Shown in pieces: positions 9,232 through 17,470 of a stretch of DNA of 64,000 nt. The translations under genes were made by a program, and so were the position numbers. How positions within the stretch are numbered: the stretch's first letter is position 1; every line of letters begins with the position of its first letter. Source of the DNA: Xanthomonas hortorum (GTDB lineage Bacteria > Pseudomonadota > Gammaproteobacteria > Xanthomonadales > Xanthomonadaceae); contig NZ_CP101417.1 in assembly GCF_024339125.1 (NCBI RefSeq), forward strand, positions 3,235,001-3,299,000. The letters are read 5' to 3'. The notes beneath the pieces were generated by a model. The model was not told where the DNA came from. It saw only the letters and a program-made list of their open reading frames with translations, and searched no databases.

Positions 9232-9660
9232 TCATCGAAAGTCACGGTGGCAGGCGTCGCAGGCGTCCGACAGCGGTGTTTTGACTGCAGCAATCGCGGC
9301 GCAATCGTGCAATGGCGCGCGCTGCGCCTGATCCAGCGCGGCACGCAGCGCCTGCGCATGCTCGCCAAAGCGGCGGTCTTCGCCGATGTCTGCAAATGCG
9401 GGTTCCAGTTCGTCTGCAAGCAGACGTAGCGATTGCAGTCGTGCCTGCTGTTGCGTCGGGTTGCACACCTCGCCGGCACCGGGTTGTAAAGAGCGCAATT
9501 GATAGGCCATCACCTGCATCAAGCTATCCGGCACCGGGTTGCGCCTGGCCTGCAGCGCGCGCGCCACCATCACGCTGCAGACCAGGCCGATCAACAAGCC
9601 CAGGATCAGCATGAACGCGTAGCGGGACGCACGTGATTGGTGAGGGGGTGTGGCGGACAT
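9232..9660 (-). CDS. Membrane-anchored small c-type cytochrome-like protein
   Basis: A 142-residue protein with an N-terminal membrane anchor (residues 16-36). The periplasmic domain is helical and ends in CDACHRDF, a CXXCH haem c site only a few residues from the C-terminus. Position of the site resembles class II cytochromes (cytochrome c'-like). The start at 9660 puts the anchor at the N-terminus; the open frame extends far upstream, overlapping tcdA on the other strand, and that part is spurious. Confidence 0.75.
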   Translation of the reverse strand: MSATPPHQSRASRYAFMLILGLLIGLVCSVMVARALQARRNPVPDSLMQVMAYQLRSLQPGAGEVCNPTQQQARLQSLRLLADELEPAFADIGEDRRFGEHAQALRAALDQAQRAPLHDCAAIAAVKTPLSDACDACHRDFR

Positions 9661-9736
9661 GGTGGCTCCACTGAAGGCGCCGGTGAAGGCGCGGGGTAAG
9701 CAAGCGCTTGTTGAGCGGCGCGCGTAAAATAGGCCG

Positions 9737-10573
9737 ATGAAAGCACAATGGCGTGAACGCTTTGCCGGTATCGACCGGCTGTACGGAGTCGGCACGGTGG
9801 AGCGCCTTTCGGCCTGCCGCGTGGCGGTGGTCGGGATGGGCGGCGTCGGCTCGTGGGTGGTGGAGGCGCTGGCGCGTACCGGCGTCGGGCACATCCGCCT
9901 GATCGATGCCGACGACCTGTGCGTGTCCAACACCAACCGGCAATTGCCGGCCTTGGCCGGGCAATACGGACGCAACAAGGCGCGCGCGATGGCCGAGCGC
10001 TGTGTGGCGATCAATCCGGAGATCGCCGCCGATGCCGTGGAGTCGTTTCTCACCGCCGGCAATATCGAAAGCCTGCTCGGCGATGACTTCGATCTGGTGA
10101 TCGATGCCTGCGACAGCTTCCGGGTGAAAGTGGAAACCATCGCCTGGTGCCGCCGGCGCAAGTTGCCGTTGCTCACGGTGGGCGCCGCTGGTGGGCGCTC
10201 TGACCCCACCCTGGTGCGGGTGCGCGATGTCTCGCGCACCGAGCACGACGCGATGCTGGCGCTGATCCGCAAGAAGCTGCGCAGCGAGTTCAATTTTCCC
10301 AAGAATCCGCAGCGTTACTTCGGCGTGCCGGCGGTGTACTCGCTGGAAAACGTCAAATACCCGCAGGCCGACGGCAGCGTGTGTGGCATCCGCCCGCAAC
10401 TGGATGCCGATGCCACGCTCAAGCTGGATTGCGGGGCAGGGCTGGGCGCCGCCACGCATATCACCGGCACCTTCGCGTTTGTGGCAGTGGGCAAGGCGTT
10501 GGAGATGTTGCTCAAGCCGAAAGTGGCTGCCGCCGCTGCGTCGCCGACCGCCGAGGTGGCTGCAATTTCGTAA
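9737..10573 (+). CDS. tcdA: tRNA threonylcarbamoyladenosine dehydratase (TcdA/CsdL)
   Basis: A 278-residue member of the ThiF/E1-like family that uses ATP to cyclise t6A37 of tRNA to ct6A. The Rossmann motif GMGGVGSWVVEALARTG is followed by IDADDLCVSNTNRQLPAL, typical of TcdA. Start ATG at 9737 gives the usual opening with RFAGIDRLYG. Full length. Confidence 0.92.
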   Translation: MKAQWRERFAGIDRLYGVGTVERLSACRVAVVGMGGVGSWVVEALARTGVGHIRLIDADDLCVSNTNRQLPALAGQYGRNKARAMAERCVAINPEIAADAVESFLTAGNIESLLGDDFDLVIDACDSFRVKVETIAWCRRRKLPLLTVGAAGGRSDPTLVRVRDVSRTEHDAMLALIRKKLRSEFNFPKNPQRYFGVPAVYSLENVKYPQADGSVCGIRPQLDADATLKLDCGAGLGAATHITGTFAFVAVGKALEMLLKPKVAAAAASPTAEVAAIS

Positions 10574-10609
10574 CGTTTGTACATGGCGCGCTTCGGCAGC
10601 GCGCCTGCG

Positions 10610-11392
10610 TCAGCCGGGCAAAGCCAGGTCAGGCAATCCGAACAGCTGCCGCGCGTTGGCGCTGGTCTGCGCGGCAATGCGCTCTTCCGGCTCGCCGCGC
10701 AGCTGCGCGATGCAGGCCAGCACCGTGCGCAGGTATGCCGGCTCGTTGCGTTGGCCGCGGATGCCGGCGTCGGGCTGATCCGGCGCATCGGTTTCCAGTA
10801 ACAGGTACTGCAGCGGCATCGTTGCGGCCAAGCCGCGCAGGCGGTTGGCGCGCGGGTAGGTCACCGGGCCGCCCAGGCCGATCATGAAATCCAGCTTCCA
10901 CAGTTGCTGCGCCTGTTCGGGGCTGCCGGCAAAGCTGTGGACCACCCCGCGCAGGCCGCCCACGGCCTTGATGCGGGCGATGACCTCTTCGGTGGCGCGC
11001 CGCGCATGCACGATCAGCGGCAGCTCGAAGCGCCTGGCCAGCTGCAGTTGTCCGTCGAAATAAGCGCGCTGCGCCTGCGCGTCCAGCCCGTCCACATAGA
11101 AATCCAGCCCGCACTCGCCGATGGCGCACGGGCGCTCTCGCTCGATCCATTCGGCCAGCAGTTCCAGATGATCGGGACGGTGCTGCTCGAGAAAGATCGG
11201 GTGCAGCCCGTAGGCCGGGTGCAAGCCGGGGGCCTGGGTGCAGACGCTGCGCAGCTGCGGCCAGCTGGCGGCGGTGACCGCCGGGATCACCTGCTGCACG
11301 ACACCGGCCGCCTGCGCGCGCGCGATCACCGCGGCGCGGTCGTGCTCGAACTCGCCGGCATCCAGGTGGCAATGGCTATCGACCAGCTGCAT
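10610..11392 (-). CDS. TatD family metal-dependent deoxyribonuclease
   Basis: A 260-residue TIM-barrel hydrolase. Metal ligands are visible in order: DSHCHLD (HxH), GECGLD (Glu), IVHARR (His), VVHSFAG (His) and LETDAP (Asp). The ATG at 11392 overlaps the stop of the upstream gene as TGATG, indicating translational coupling. TatD proteins are 3'-exonuclease/AP-endonuclease-like enzymes in DNA repair or turnover. Confidence 0.9.
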   Translation of the reverse strand: MQLVDSHCHLDAGEFEHDRAAVIARAQAAGVVQQVIPAVTAASWPQLRSVCTQAPGLHPAYGLHPIFLEQHRPDHLELLAEWIERERPCAIGECGLDFYVDGLDAQAQRAYFDGQLQLARRFELPLIVHARRATEEVIARIKAVGGLRGVVHSFAGSPEQAQQLWKLDFMIGLGGPVTYPRANRLRGLAATMPLQYLLLETDAPDQPDAGIRGQRNEPAYLRTVLACIAQLRGEPEERIAAQTSANARQLFGLPDLALPG

Positions 11393-11607
11393 CAATCGCG
11401 GCGCACCGGCGCGGGCAGCGGCGCCTTGCGCGTCTTCCAGTTGGCCAGCAGCAGCGTGGTCAGGCCGAACAGCAGCTCGTCCAGGAACGGGATCGGGTCC
11501 GGGAGCACCAGGTCGACCAGAAACAGCGCCGCAGCCAGCTTGAACAAGGTGGGGTAGCGCAGCTTGCTGGCCCAGTCCAGGGCGCGCGAGGTGATGGGGT
11601 TGCGCAT
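11392..11607 (-). CDS. Small membrane protein upstream of tatD
   Basis: A 71-residue protein with one or two hydrophobic segments (ALFLVDLVLPDPIPFLDELL, then FGLTTLLLANW). It resembles the small DUF6116-type proteins often found beside tatD in Xanthomonadales; function unknown. The stop codon overlaps the tatD start. Confidence 0.75.
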   Translation of the reverse strand: MRNPITSRALDWASKLRYPTLFKLAAALFLVDLVLPDPIPFLDELLFGLTTLLLANWKTRKAPLPAPVRRD

Positions 11608-11752
11608 GCGAATGCTCCGGCTGTTAGAAGCGCATGAAGTAACCGCTAGCTGAACTTAACTGCGGCGTTCATGAGCGAGGGCGTTTTTGTTCAGGGTTCA
11701 CGTGCTGGAATCACGCCGTCAACAACGCGGCGTGTCCGCACGGAGCTGGATC

Positions 11753-12544
11753 ATGAAGAGCAATACGACAACTATACTGGTCGCTGCTGGTGCGTTGCTG
11801 GTCGGAGGCGTGGCCACGGCCGCCTTCATGAACAATCGCCCGTCGTCCGGCGATTTTGTCGCCAACGGCGAGCCGGCACCGCGTGGTCTGGAGTACGCCG
11901 ACGTGGTCAAGGTCGCACCGATCACCGAGCGCGAGCCGCAGTACGCGCAGGTCGTCAACAGCGCCGCCATCCGCGAAACCACCACCAGCTCCTCGCCGCG
12001 CGAAGTCTGCCGCGACGTAGTGGTGCAGGAACGTCTGCCCGAGCGCGACGGCAATGTCGGCGGCACCGTCGCTGGCGCGGTGATCGGCGGTCTGCTGGGT
12101 AACCAGGTCGGCGGCGGCAATGGCCGCAAGCTGGCCACGGTGGCCGGTGCAGTCGGTGGCGGCATGGTCGGCAACCGTGTGGACCGCAACCATGTCGGCG
12201 GCCGCGTGGTGGACCGCACCGAGCGCCAGTGCCATACCGAAAACGCCAACTCGCAGTCTTCGCGTGTGGTCGGCTATGACGTGACCTACCGCAACGCCGA
12301 TGGCACCACCGGCACCATGCGCATGGACAGCAAGCCGGGCGAGCGCATCTCGCTGGGCGACGCCGACAACGTGGTGGCCTACGACGTGACCTACCGCTAC
12401 GACGGTTTCGAGAAGACCGTGCGTATGAACGACAAGCCGGCCAGCGATCGTCTGCCGGTGGTCGACGGTCAACTGGTGACCCAGACCGCTTCGACGGCCG
12501 GTGACAAGGGCGTTCGTATGGATGCGGGCAGCACGCGTCAGTAA
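11753..12544 (+). CDS. Glycine-zipper 2TM domain protein
   Basis: A 263-residue envelope protein. Residues 1-25 form a membrane anchor or signal (TTILVAAGALLVGGVATAAF). Residues 100-150 form a glycine zipper (GGTVAGAVIGGLLGNQVGG, then VAGAVGGGMVGN). The C-terminal half has two similar beta units, each with a (V/A)YDVTYR motif, an internal duplication. It probably sits in the outer membrane or periplasm. The ATG at 11753 starts the hydrophobic segment. A strong terminator follows. Confidence 0.82.
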   Translation: MKSNTTTILVAAGALLVGGVATAAFMNNRPSSGDFVANGEPAPRGLEYADVVKVAPITEREPQYAQVVNSAAIRETTTSSSPREVCRDVVVQERLPERDGNVGGTVAGAVIGGLLGNQVGGGNGRKLATVAGAVGGGMVGNRVDRNHVGGRVVDRTERQCHTENANSQSSRVVGYDVTYRNADGTTGTMRMDSKPGERISLGDADNVVAYDVTYRYDGFEKTVRMNDKPASDRLPVVDGQLVTQTASTAGDKGVRMDAGSTRQ

Positions 12545-12585
12545 ATCGCTGGCAGTCATCCGCCCAGGATCGCTGCGATAGCAAG

Positions 12586-12612
12586 AAAAGAGCCGGCATT
12601 GCCGGCTCTTTT
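12586..12612 (+). terminator. Intrinsic terminator
   Basis: The stem AAAAGAGCCGGC/GCCGGCTCTTTT with a 3-nt loop ends in a T run, 41 nt after the glycine-zipper gene. Confidence 0.88.
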
Positions 12613-12728
12613 CGTTTTCAGGTGCTGCCTGCGACCAGCGTATGCAGGCGGGTGCGCTGAACAAGCCGGCGCAATGTTCGGCTGGCAACTGGCAGATAAT
12701 CGCCGCTTCTCCTTTGGTGGAAGCCAGC

Positions 12729-13892
12729 ATGCCGGTGCGCCCTGATGATCTGTTCGATGTACGCGCGCTGCTGACCGACGAGGAGCGTGCGGTGCAGGAT
12801 GCGGTGGCCCGCTTCACCGACACGCGGGTGTTGCCGGCGATCGGCGATGCCTTCGATGCGGGGCGCTTCCCCGGCGAATGGGTGCCGGAATTGGCCGAGC
12901 TGGGACTGCTCGGCGCCAGCCTGCCGGTCCGCGATGGTGGCGCAGGCCTGGGCGCGGTGGCCTATGGGCTGATCTGCCAGGAACTGGAGCGCGGCGACAG
13001 CGGCCTGCGCAGTTTCGTCAGCGTGCAATCGTCGCTGTGCATGTATCCGATCCATGCCTACGGCAGCGACGAACAGCGGCAACGCTGGTTGCCGGAGATG
13101 GCGGCGGGCCGTTTGATCGGCTGCTTCGGATTGAGCGAAGCGCAGGGTGGCTCGGATCCGGCGGCGATGACCACCCGTGCGGTGCGCGAGGGCGATGGCT
13201 GGCGCTTGAACGGGTCCAAGATGTGGATCACCAACGGCAGCATCGCTGGTCTTGCGATCATCTGGGCGCATACCGACGATGGCGTGTGCGGCTTTCTGGT
13301 CGAGACCAGCAGCGCCGGTTTCAGTGCGCAGGACATCGCCCACAAGATGAGCCTGCGCGCGTCGGTGACCTCGGGTTTGTTCCTGGATAACGTGTTCGTG
13401 CCGGAGCAGATGCGGTTGCCGAACGCGGCCGGTTTGAAGGCGCCGCTGGGTTGCCTCAACCAGGCGCGCTACGGCATCGCCTGGGGCGCGATCGGTGCGG
13501 CGGTGGCCTGTCTGCGCGAAGCGCTGGCTTATAGCGGGCAGCGCATTCTGTTCGGCCGGCCGCTGGCGGCCACGCAAAGCGCGCAGATCAAACTGGCCGA
13601 CATGGCCCGGCGGATTTCCACCGCGCAATTGCTGGCGCTGCAGCTGGGGCGGCTGAAAGAAGCCGGTACGCTGCGGCCGGAACAGATCTCGCTGGCAAAA
13701 TGGAATAATTGCCGCATGGCGCTGGACGTGGCACGCGAGTGCCGCGATCTGCTGGGCGCGGCCGGCATCACCACCGAGCATGTGGCGATCCGGCATGCGC
13801 TGAACCTGGAATCGGTGATTACCTACGAGGGCACCGAGACCGTGCATCAGTTGGTGGTGGGGCGAGCACTGACCGGACTCAATGCGTTCTGA
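12729..13892 (+). CDS. gcdH: Glutaryl-CoA dehydrogenase (acyl-CoA dehydrogenase family)
   Basis: A 387-residue FAD flavoenzyme oxidising and decarboxylating glutaryl-CoA to crotonyl-CoA in lysine/tryptophan breakdown. FGLSEAQGGSDPAAM and WITNGSIA are the acyl-CoA dehydrogenase FAD/substrate motifs. The C-terminal ITYEGTETVHQLVVGRALTG carries the catalytic Glu in the context seen in glutaryl-CoA dehydrogenases, and the length fits. The ATG at 12729 is chosen from the normal length of the family. The next gene begins 10 bp after the stop. Confidence 0.9.
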   Translation: MPVRPDDLFDVRALLTDEERAVQDAVARFTDTRVLPAIGDAFDAGRFPGEWVPELAELGLLGASLPVRDGGAGLGAVAYGLICQELERGDSGLRSFVSVQSSLCMYPIHAYGSDEQRQRWLPEMAAGRLIGCFGLSEAQGGSDPAAMTTRAVREGDGWRLNGSKMWITNGSIAGLAIIWAHTDDGVCGFLVETSSAGFSAQDIAHKMSLRASVTSGLFLDNVFVPEQMRLPNAAGLKAPLGCLNQARYGIAWGAIGAAVACLREALAYSGQRILFGRPLAATQSAQIKLADMARRISTAQLLALQLGRLKEAGTLRPEQISLAKWNNCRMALDVARECRDLLGAAGITTEHVAIRHALNLESVITYEGTETVHQLVVGRALTGLNAF

Positions 13893-13902
13893 CAAGGAGT
13901 GG

Positions 13903-16518
13903 ATGTTGATCAGCAAGGATGTGAGGCGACGCCTGCAAGGCGTGTTCTGGATGCTGGGTGTGATCGCTGCAATCGCAGTCGTCTCGCCGGTGCAGGCCGA
14001 CGAGGCGCCAAGCATGGCGCCGCCGCCGGCCTGGGTGGTGGCCGATGCAGTGCCCGACAAGGTGCCTGGCGCCAACGGTATGCGCTATGAGCTGGTGTCC
14101 GATCAGATCGATCTGACCGGCGCCGCGCCGCAGGCGTATCGCCGCCTCAGCTACAGCGTGCAGCGTGCAAAAAGCCTGGACGAAGCCGGGCAGATTTCCA
14201 TCGATTACCAACCGCAATACCAGCGCCTGGAACTCAATAGCCTGGATGTCTGGCGCGACGGCAAGCGCATCGACATGCGCAGCCGCGCGCACTACGCCAG
14301 GTTGCGTCGCGAGAGCGGGCTGGAACAAGGCTTGATCGATGGCGCGTTGACGCTGTCGATCACCTTGCCGGACCTGCGCGTCGGCGACCGGGTCGACTAT
14401 GCCGTGACCACCACCGGCAGCAATCCGGTGTTCGGCAAGGGCTATTACGACGTGTTCGAGGCGCGCTATGGCGTGGCGCTGGGCGAGCGCCGCGTGCGCG
14501 TGCGGTATCCCGCCGCCATGCCATTGCAGTGGCGGGTGAGCGCGCCGGGCTTCAGCCGCAACGTCAGCCGCGCCGGTGAGGTGGCCACGCTGGAGATCGC
14601 CGCACGCAATATCGCCGCCGTGCAGGAAGAAAAAGACGCGCCGGACGATGTCGATGCCTATGGCTTGATCGAACTCTCCACCGCCGGCAATTGGGAAGCG
14701 GTGGCGGCATGGGCGGCGCAGCTGTATCCGCGCGCGTTCAAGGATGCGCAGGTTGCCGCCAGCATGGTGCGCAGTCTGCAACTGCGCAGCGACGACCCGC
14801 AGGGCGCGTTGTTGCGTGCGGTGGCGTTCGTGCAGGGCGAGATCCGCTACGTCGGCCTGGACATGGGCGAGAACTCGCATGCCCCGCACGCACCGGAAGT
14901 GACGCTGCGCAATCGCTATGGCGACTGCAAGGACAAGGCGACGCTGTTGATCGCGCTGCTGCAACTGGCAGGCATTCGCGCCGAACCGGTGCTGGTCAAC
15001 AGCGACCAGGGTCATGGCCTGGATGCACGGCTGCCCAGTCCTTACGCGTTCGATCATGTGGTGGTGCGCGCGCATCTGCCGCAGGGCGAGGTCTGGGTGG
15101 ATGCCACGCGCGATCGCGAAGACGGCGTGCTGGCCCAGCGCCGGCCATTGCCGTTCGTGCGCGGGTTGCCGGTGCTGGCCGGGCAGAGCGGATTGGTCGC
15201 AGTGCCATCGCCGATGCCGACGCTGCCGCAGATCGAAGTGAACGAGGAGGTGGCGATCTCACTGCGCAAACCGCAACGCGTGGCGAGCTTTACCGTGGAC
15301 ACGCGTTATCGCCAAGGCCGCGGCGATCGCGTGTCTGCCAGCTTCGAAGACCATGGCGCAGAAACGGTTGGTGAGCACTATCTGGAGTTCATGCAGAAGT
15401 ACTACACCGCGCTGACCCAGGTCGACGTGCCCAGCATCGACGATGCCGATGCGCTCGATGTGCGCACGCACGAAACCTATCGCCTGGAGTGGCCGGCTGA
15501 GGAGGGCGACGAGGTCGGCTTCCCGCTGTTTCAACTCGGCGAGTGGATGGATGCCTTGCCGAAACAGGCGCGCAAGCGGCCATTGGCGCTGGGCGGGCCG
15601 CAACGGGCGCGGCAGACCGTACGGGTGCAGACCGATCCGGTGGTACGGGTGAAACCGGAAGAGCAGATTGTCGCCAACCCGTGGTTCCGGTTCTCGCGCA
15701 CGGTCTCCATGCACGATGGGCACATCGTCATCGTGGGCGAGTGGCAGCGGTTCACCGACCGCATTCCCGCCGATGGCGTGGCGCGCGCAGCGGCCGACAT
15801 GGAGCGTGCGCGCGACCTGCTGTACTTCAATCACGATTTCAAGCCGCAGCGGCGCAGGCCTGAGGCCGACTGGAGTGCGCTGAGCTATCCGGCGGCAGGG
15901 CTGCTGGTGTTGATCGTGTTGCTGCTGGCGTGCCTGGTGTGGTGGCGCGGCGGTGGCCTGGGCGGGATGGTGTTCGATCCATACGCCACCGCGCAGCGCA
16001 TGCCGCAGCAGGCCGGTTTGCGCTGGAGCGCCTGGAGCGTATTTGCGCTGGCCACGCTGTTGTCGGCCTGGATGTGGCTGCATGCCTTGCCGTGGTGGGC
16101 CAAGGCGCTGGGTGTCGTGGCGGTGGTGGCGATCGCTGTGCTGAGCTGCGTGTTGCTCAGGCAGGTGCTGCGCTGGATGGGGTGCATGGCGCAGGTCGGG
16201 CGGTTGTTGCCGGCTGTGCTGGGCTGCGCCTTGCCGTGGCTGGTCTGCTTGCTGGCAGCGTTGGTCGCACTCGCTGGCAATGTGGCGTTGCTGCACACCG
16301 GCGCAAGCGATCCGGCCGGCGTGGCGCAGCTGGCGATGTGCGCGCTGTTGCTGATGCTGGGGGTGCTGTGGTGGTCGGTGTGCGCGGTGCAGGCGGTGGC
16401 GGGTGCGGCCGGCTGCGGGCGTGCACGCGCATTCGGCGCAGTGGCATTGATGCTGTCGGCGCTGGGCGTGCTGATTGCGGTGCTGGGTGTGCCGGTGGCC
16501 TTGGTGGCGATGTACTGA
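13903..16518 (+). CDS. DUF3857 and transglutaminase-like domain membrane protein
   Basis: An 871-residue envelope protein. A signal peptide is followed by DUF3857 (about residues 60-220), then a transglutaminase core with the triad Cys in YGDCKDKA, His in FDHVVV and Asp in VDATRD. A second beta-rich domain follows, and the last 230 residues contain about six membrane segments. Large proteins of this layout are common and poorly characterised; a role in periplasmic peptide processing is only a guess. The ATG at 13903 follows AAGGAG and starts the signal; an in-frame ATG at 13882 overlaps gcdH. Confidence 0.85.
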   Translation: MLISKDVRRRLQGVFWMLGVIAAIAVVSPVQADEAPSMAPPPAWVVADAVPDKVPGANGMRYELVSDQIDLTGAAPQAYRRLSYSVQRAKSLDEAGQISIDYQPQYQRLELNSLDVWRDGKRIDMRSRAHYARLRRESGLEQGLIDGALTLSITLPDLRVGDRVDYAVTTTGSNPVFGKGYYDVFEARYGVALGERRVRVRYPAAMPLQWRVSAPGFSRNVSRAGEVATLEIAARNIAAVQEEKDAPDDVDAYGLIELSTAGNWEAVAAWAAQLYPRAFKDAQVAASMVRSLQLRSDDPQGALLRAVAFVQGEIRYVGLDMGENSHAPHAPEVTLRNRYGDCKDKATLLIALLQLAGIRAEPVLVNSDQGHGLDARLPSPYAFDHVVVRAHLPQGEVWVDATRDREDGVLAQRRPLPFVRGLPVLAGQSGLVAVPSPMPTLPQIEVNEEVAISLRKPQRVASFTVDTRYRQGRGDRVSASFEDHGAETVGEHYLEFMQKYYTALTQVDVPSIDDADALDVRTHETYRLEWPAEEGDEVGFPLFQLGEWMDALPKQARKRPLALGGPQRARQTVRVQTDPVVRVKPEEQIVANPWFRFSRTVSMHDGHIVIVGEWQRFTDRIPADGVARAAADMERARDLLYFNHDFKPQRRRPEADWSALSYPAAGLLVLIVLLLACLVWWRGGGLGGMVFDPYATAQRMPQQAGLRWSAWSVFALATLLSAWMWLHALPWWAKALGVVAVVAIAVLSCVLLRQVLRWMGCMAQVGRLLPAVLGCALPWLVCLLAALVALAGNVALLHTGASDPAGVAQLAMCALLLMLGVLWWSVCAVQAVAGAAGCGRARAFGAVALMLSALGVLIAVLGVPVALVAMY

Positions 16519-16785
16519 CACGTTGCGCTTGCATCCCATCGTGTCGGCGGCGGTGTGCCGAGCCGTCTGCGGCTTCGGCATGCGGCAATCGGATGCCCTG
16601 GTCACACTGCGGACGTGTCGGCATGGTCTGCGTTGCGTACTCGTCAGCGCTGGCGCGCCTGCCAGTAGATGCATCGGTCCAGGTAACCGTTGTGCGGCTG
16701 TGTCGCGCAATCCGGCAGGGCTTTGCAAAGATGCGCCGGGCTGTGACACTGCCAGCCCCCTCGTTGTTGCCGCGGAGCCAGCTTG

Positions 16786-17430
16786 ATGTCGACCGTGCGT
16801 CCCCCGTTGACCGTCCATGGCATGTCTAGTTCCGGCAACTGCTACAAGGTGCGCCTGTTGCTGGAGCAACTGGGCAGCCGCTATCACTGGGTCGAGGTGG
16901 ACAGCGCTGCGGGCGAAACCCGCACGCTGGAGTATCTGGCCAAAAATCCCAACGGCAAGGTGCCGATGGTGGAGCGCGACGACGGCCGCGTGCTGACCGA
17001 ATCCAACGCGATCCTGTTCTGGCTGGCCGAAGGCACCCCGTATCTGCCCACCGACGCGTGGCAGCGCGCGCAGGCCTTGAGCTGGATGTTCTTCGAGCAA
17101 TACAGCCATGAGCCGTATGTGGCGGTGGCGCGTTTCATCAGCCTGTGGACGCCGCGCGATGCGGCGCGCCGGGCCGAACTGCCGCAGCTGCGCGCACGTG
17201 GCGAGCAGGCGCTGGTGGTGATGGAACAGCATCTGCAGCAGCACGCCTGGTTTACCGGTGGCGAGTACGGCATCGCCGATATCGCGCTGTTCGCCTATAC
17301 CCATTGCGCCGAAGACGGCGGCTTCGATCTGGAACGCTGGCCGGCGATCGGCGCCTGGCTGCAGTGCGTGCAGGCCTTGTCCGGTTTCATCGCGATGCCG
17401 GCGCCTGCATCCGCCTCGGTGCCGGCATGA
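16786..17430 (+). CDS. Glutathione S-transferase family protein
   Basis: A 214-residue GST. The thioredoxin-like domain has MSSSGNCYKVRLLLEQL (glutathione-site Ser/Cys region), KNPNGKVPMVERDDGRVLTE (cis-Pro) and ESNAILFWLAEGT. The C-terminal helical domain contains YGIADIALFAYTH, the N-capping box. It lies upstream of asnB on the same strand. The 267-bp gap before it holds nothing recognisable. Confidence 0.88.
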   Translation: MSTVRPPLTVHGMSSSGNCYKVRLLLEQLGSRYHWVEVDSAAGETRTLEYLAKNPNGKVPMVERDDGRVLTESNAILFWLAEGTPYLPTDAWQRAQALSWMFFEQYSHEPYVAVARFISLWTPRDAARRAELPQLRARGEQALVVMEQHLQQHAWFTGGEYGIADIALFAYTHCAEDGGFDLERWPAIGAWLQCVQALSGFIAMPAPASASVPA

Positions 17431-17470
17431 GCGGCGCGCGCGCAATGCACAATCTGCAGGAGCACTGACG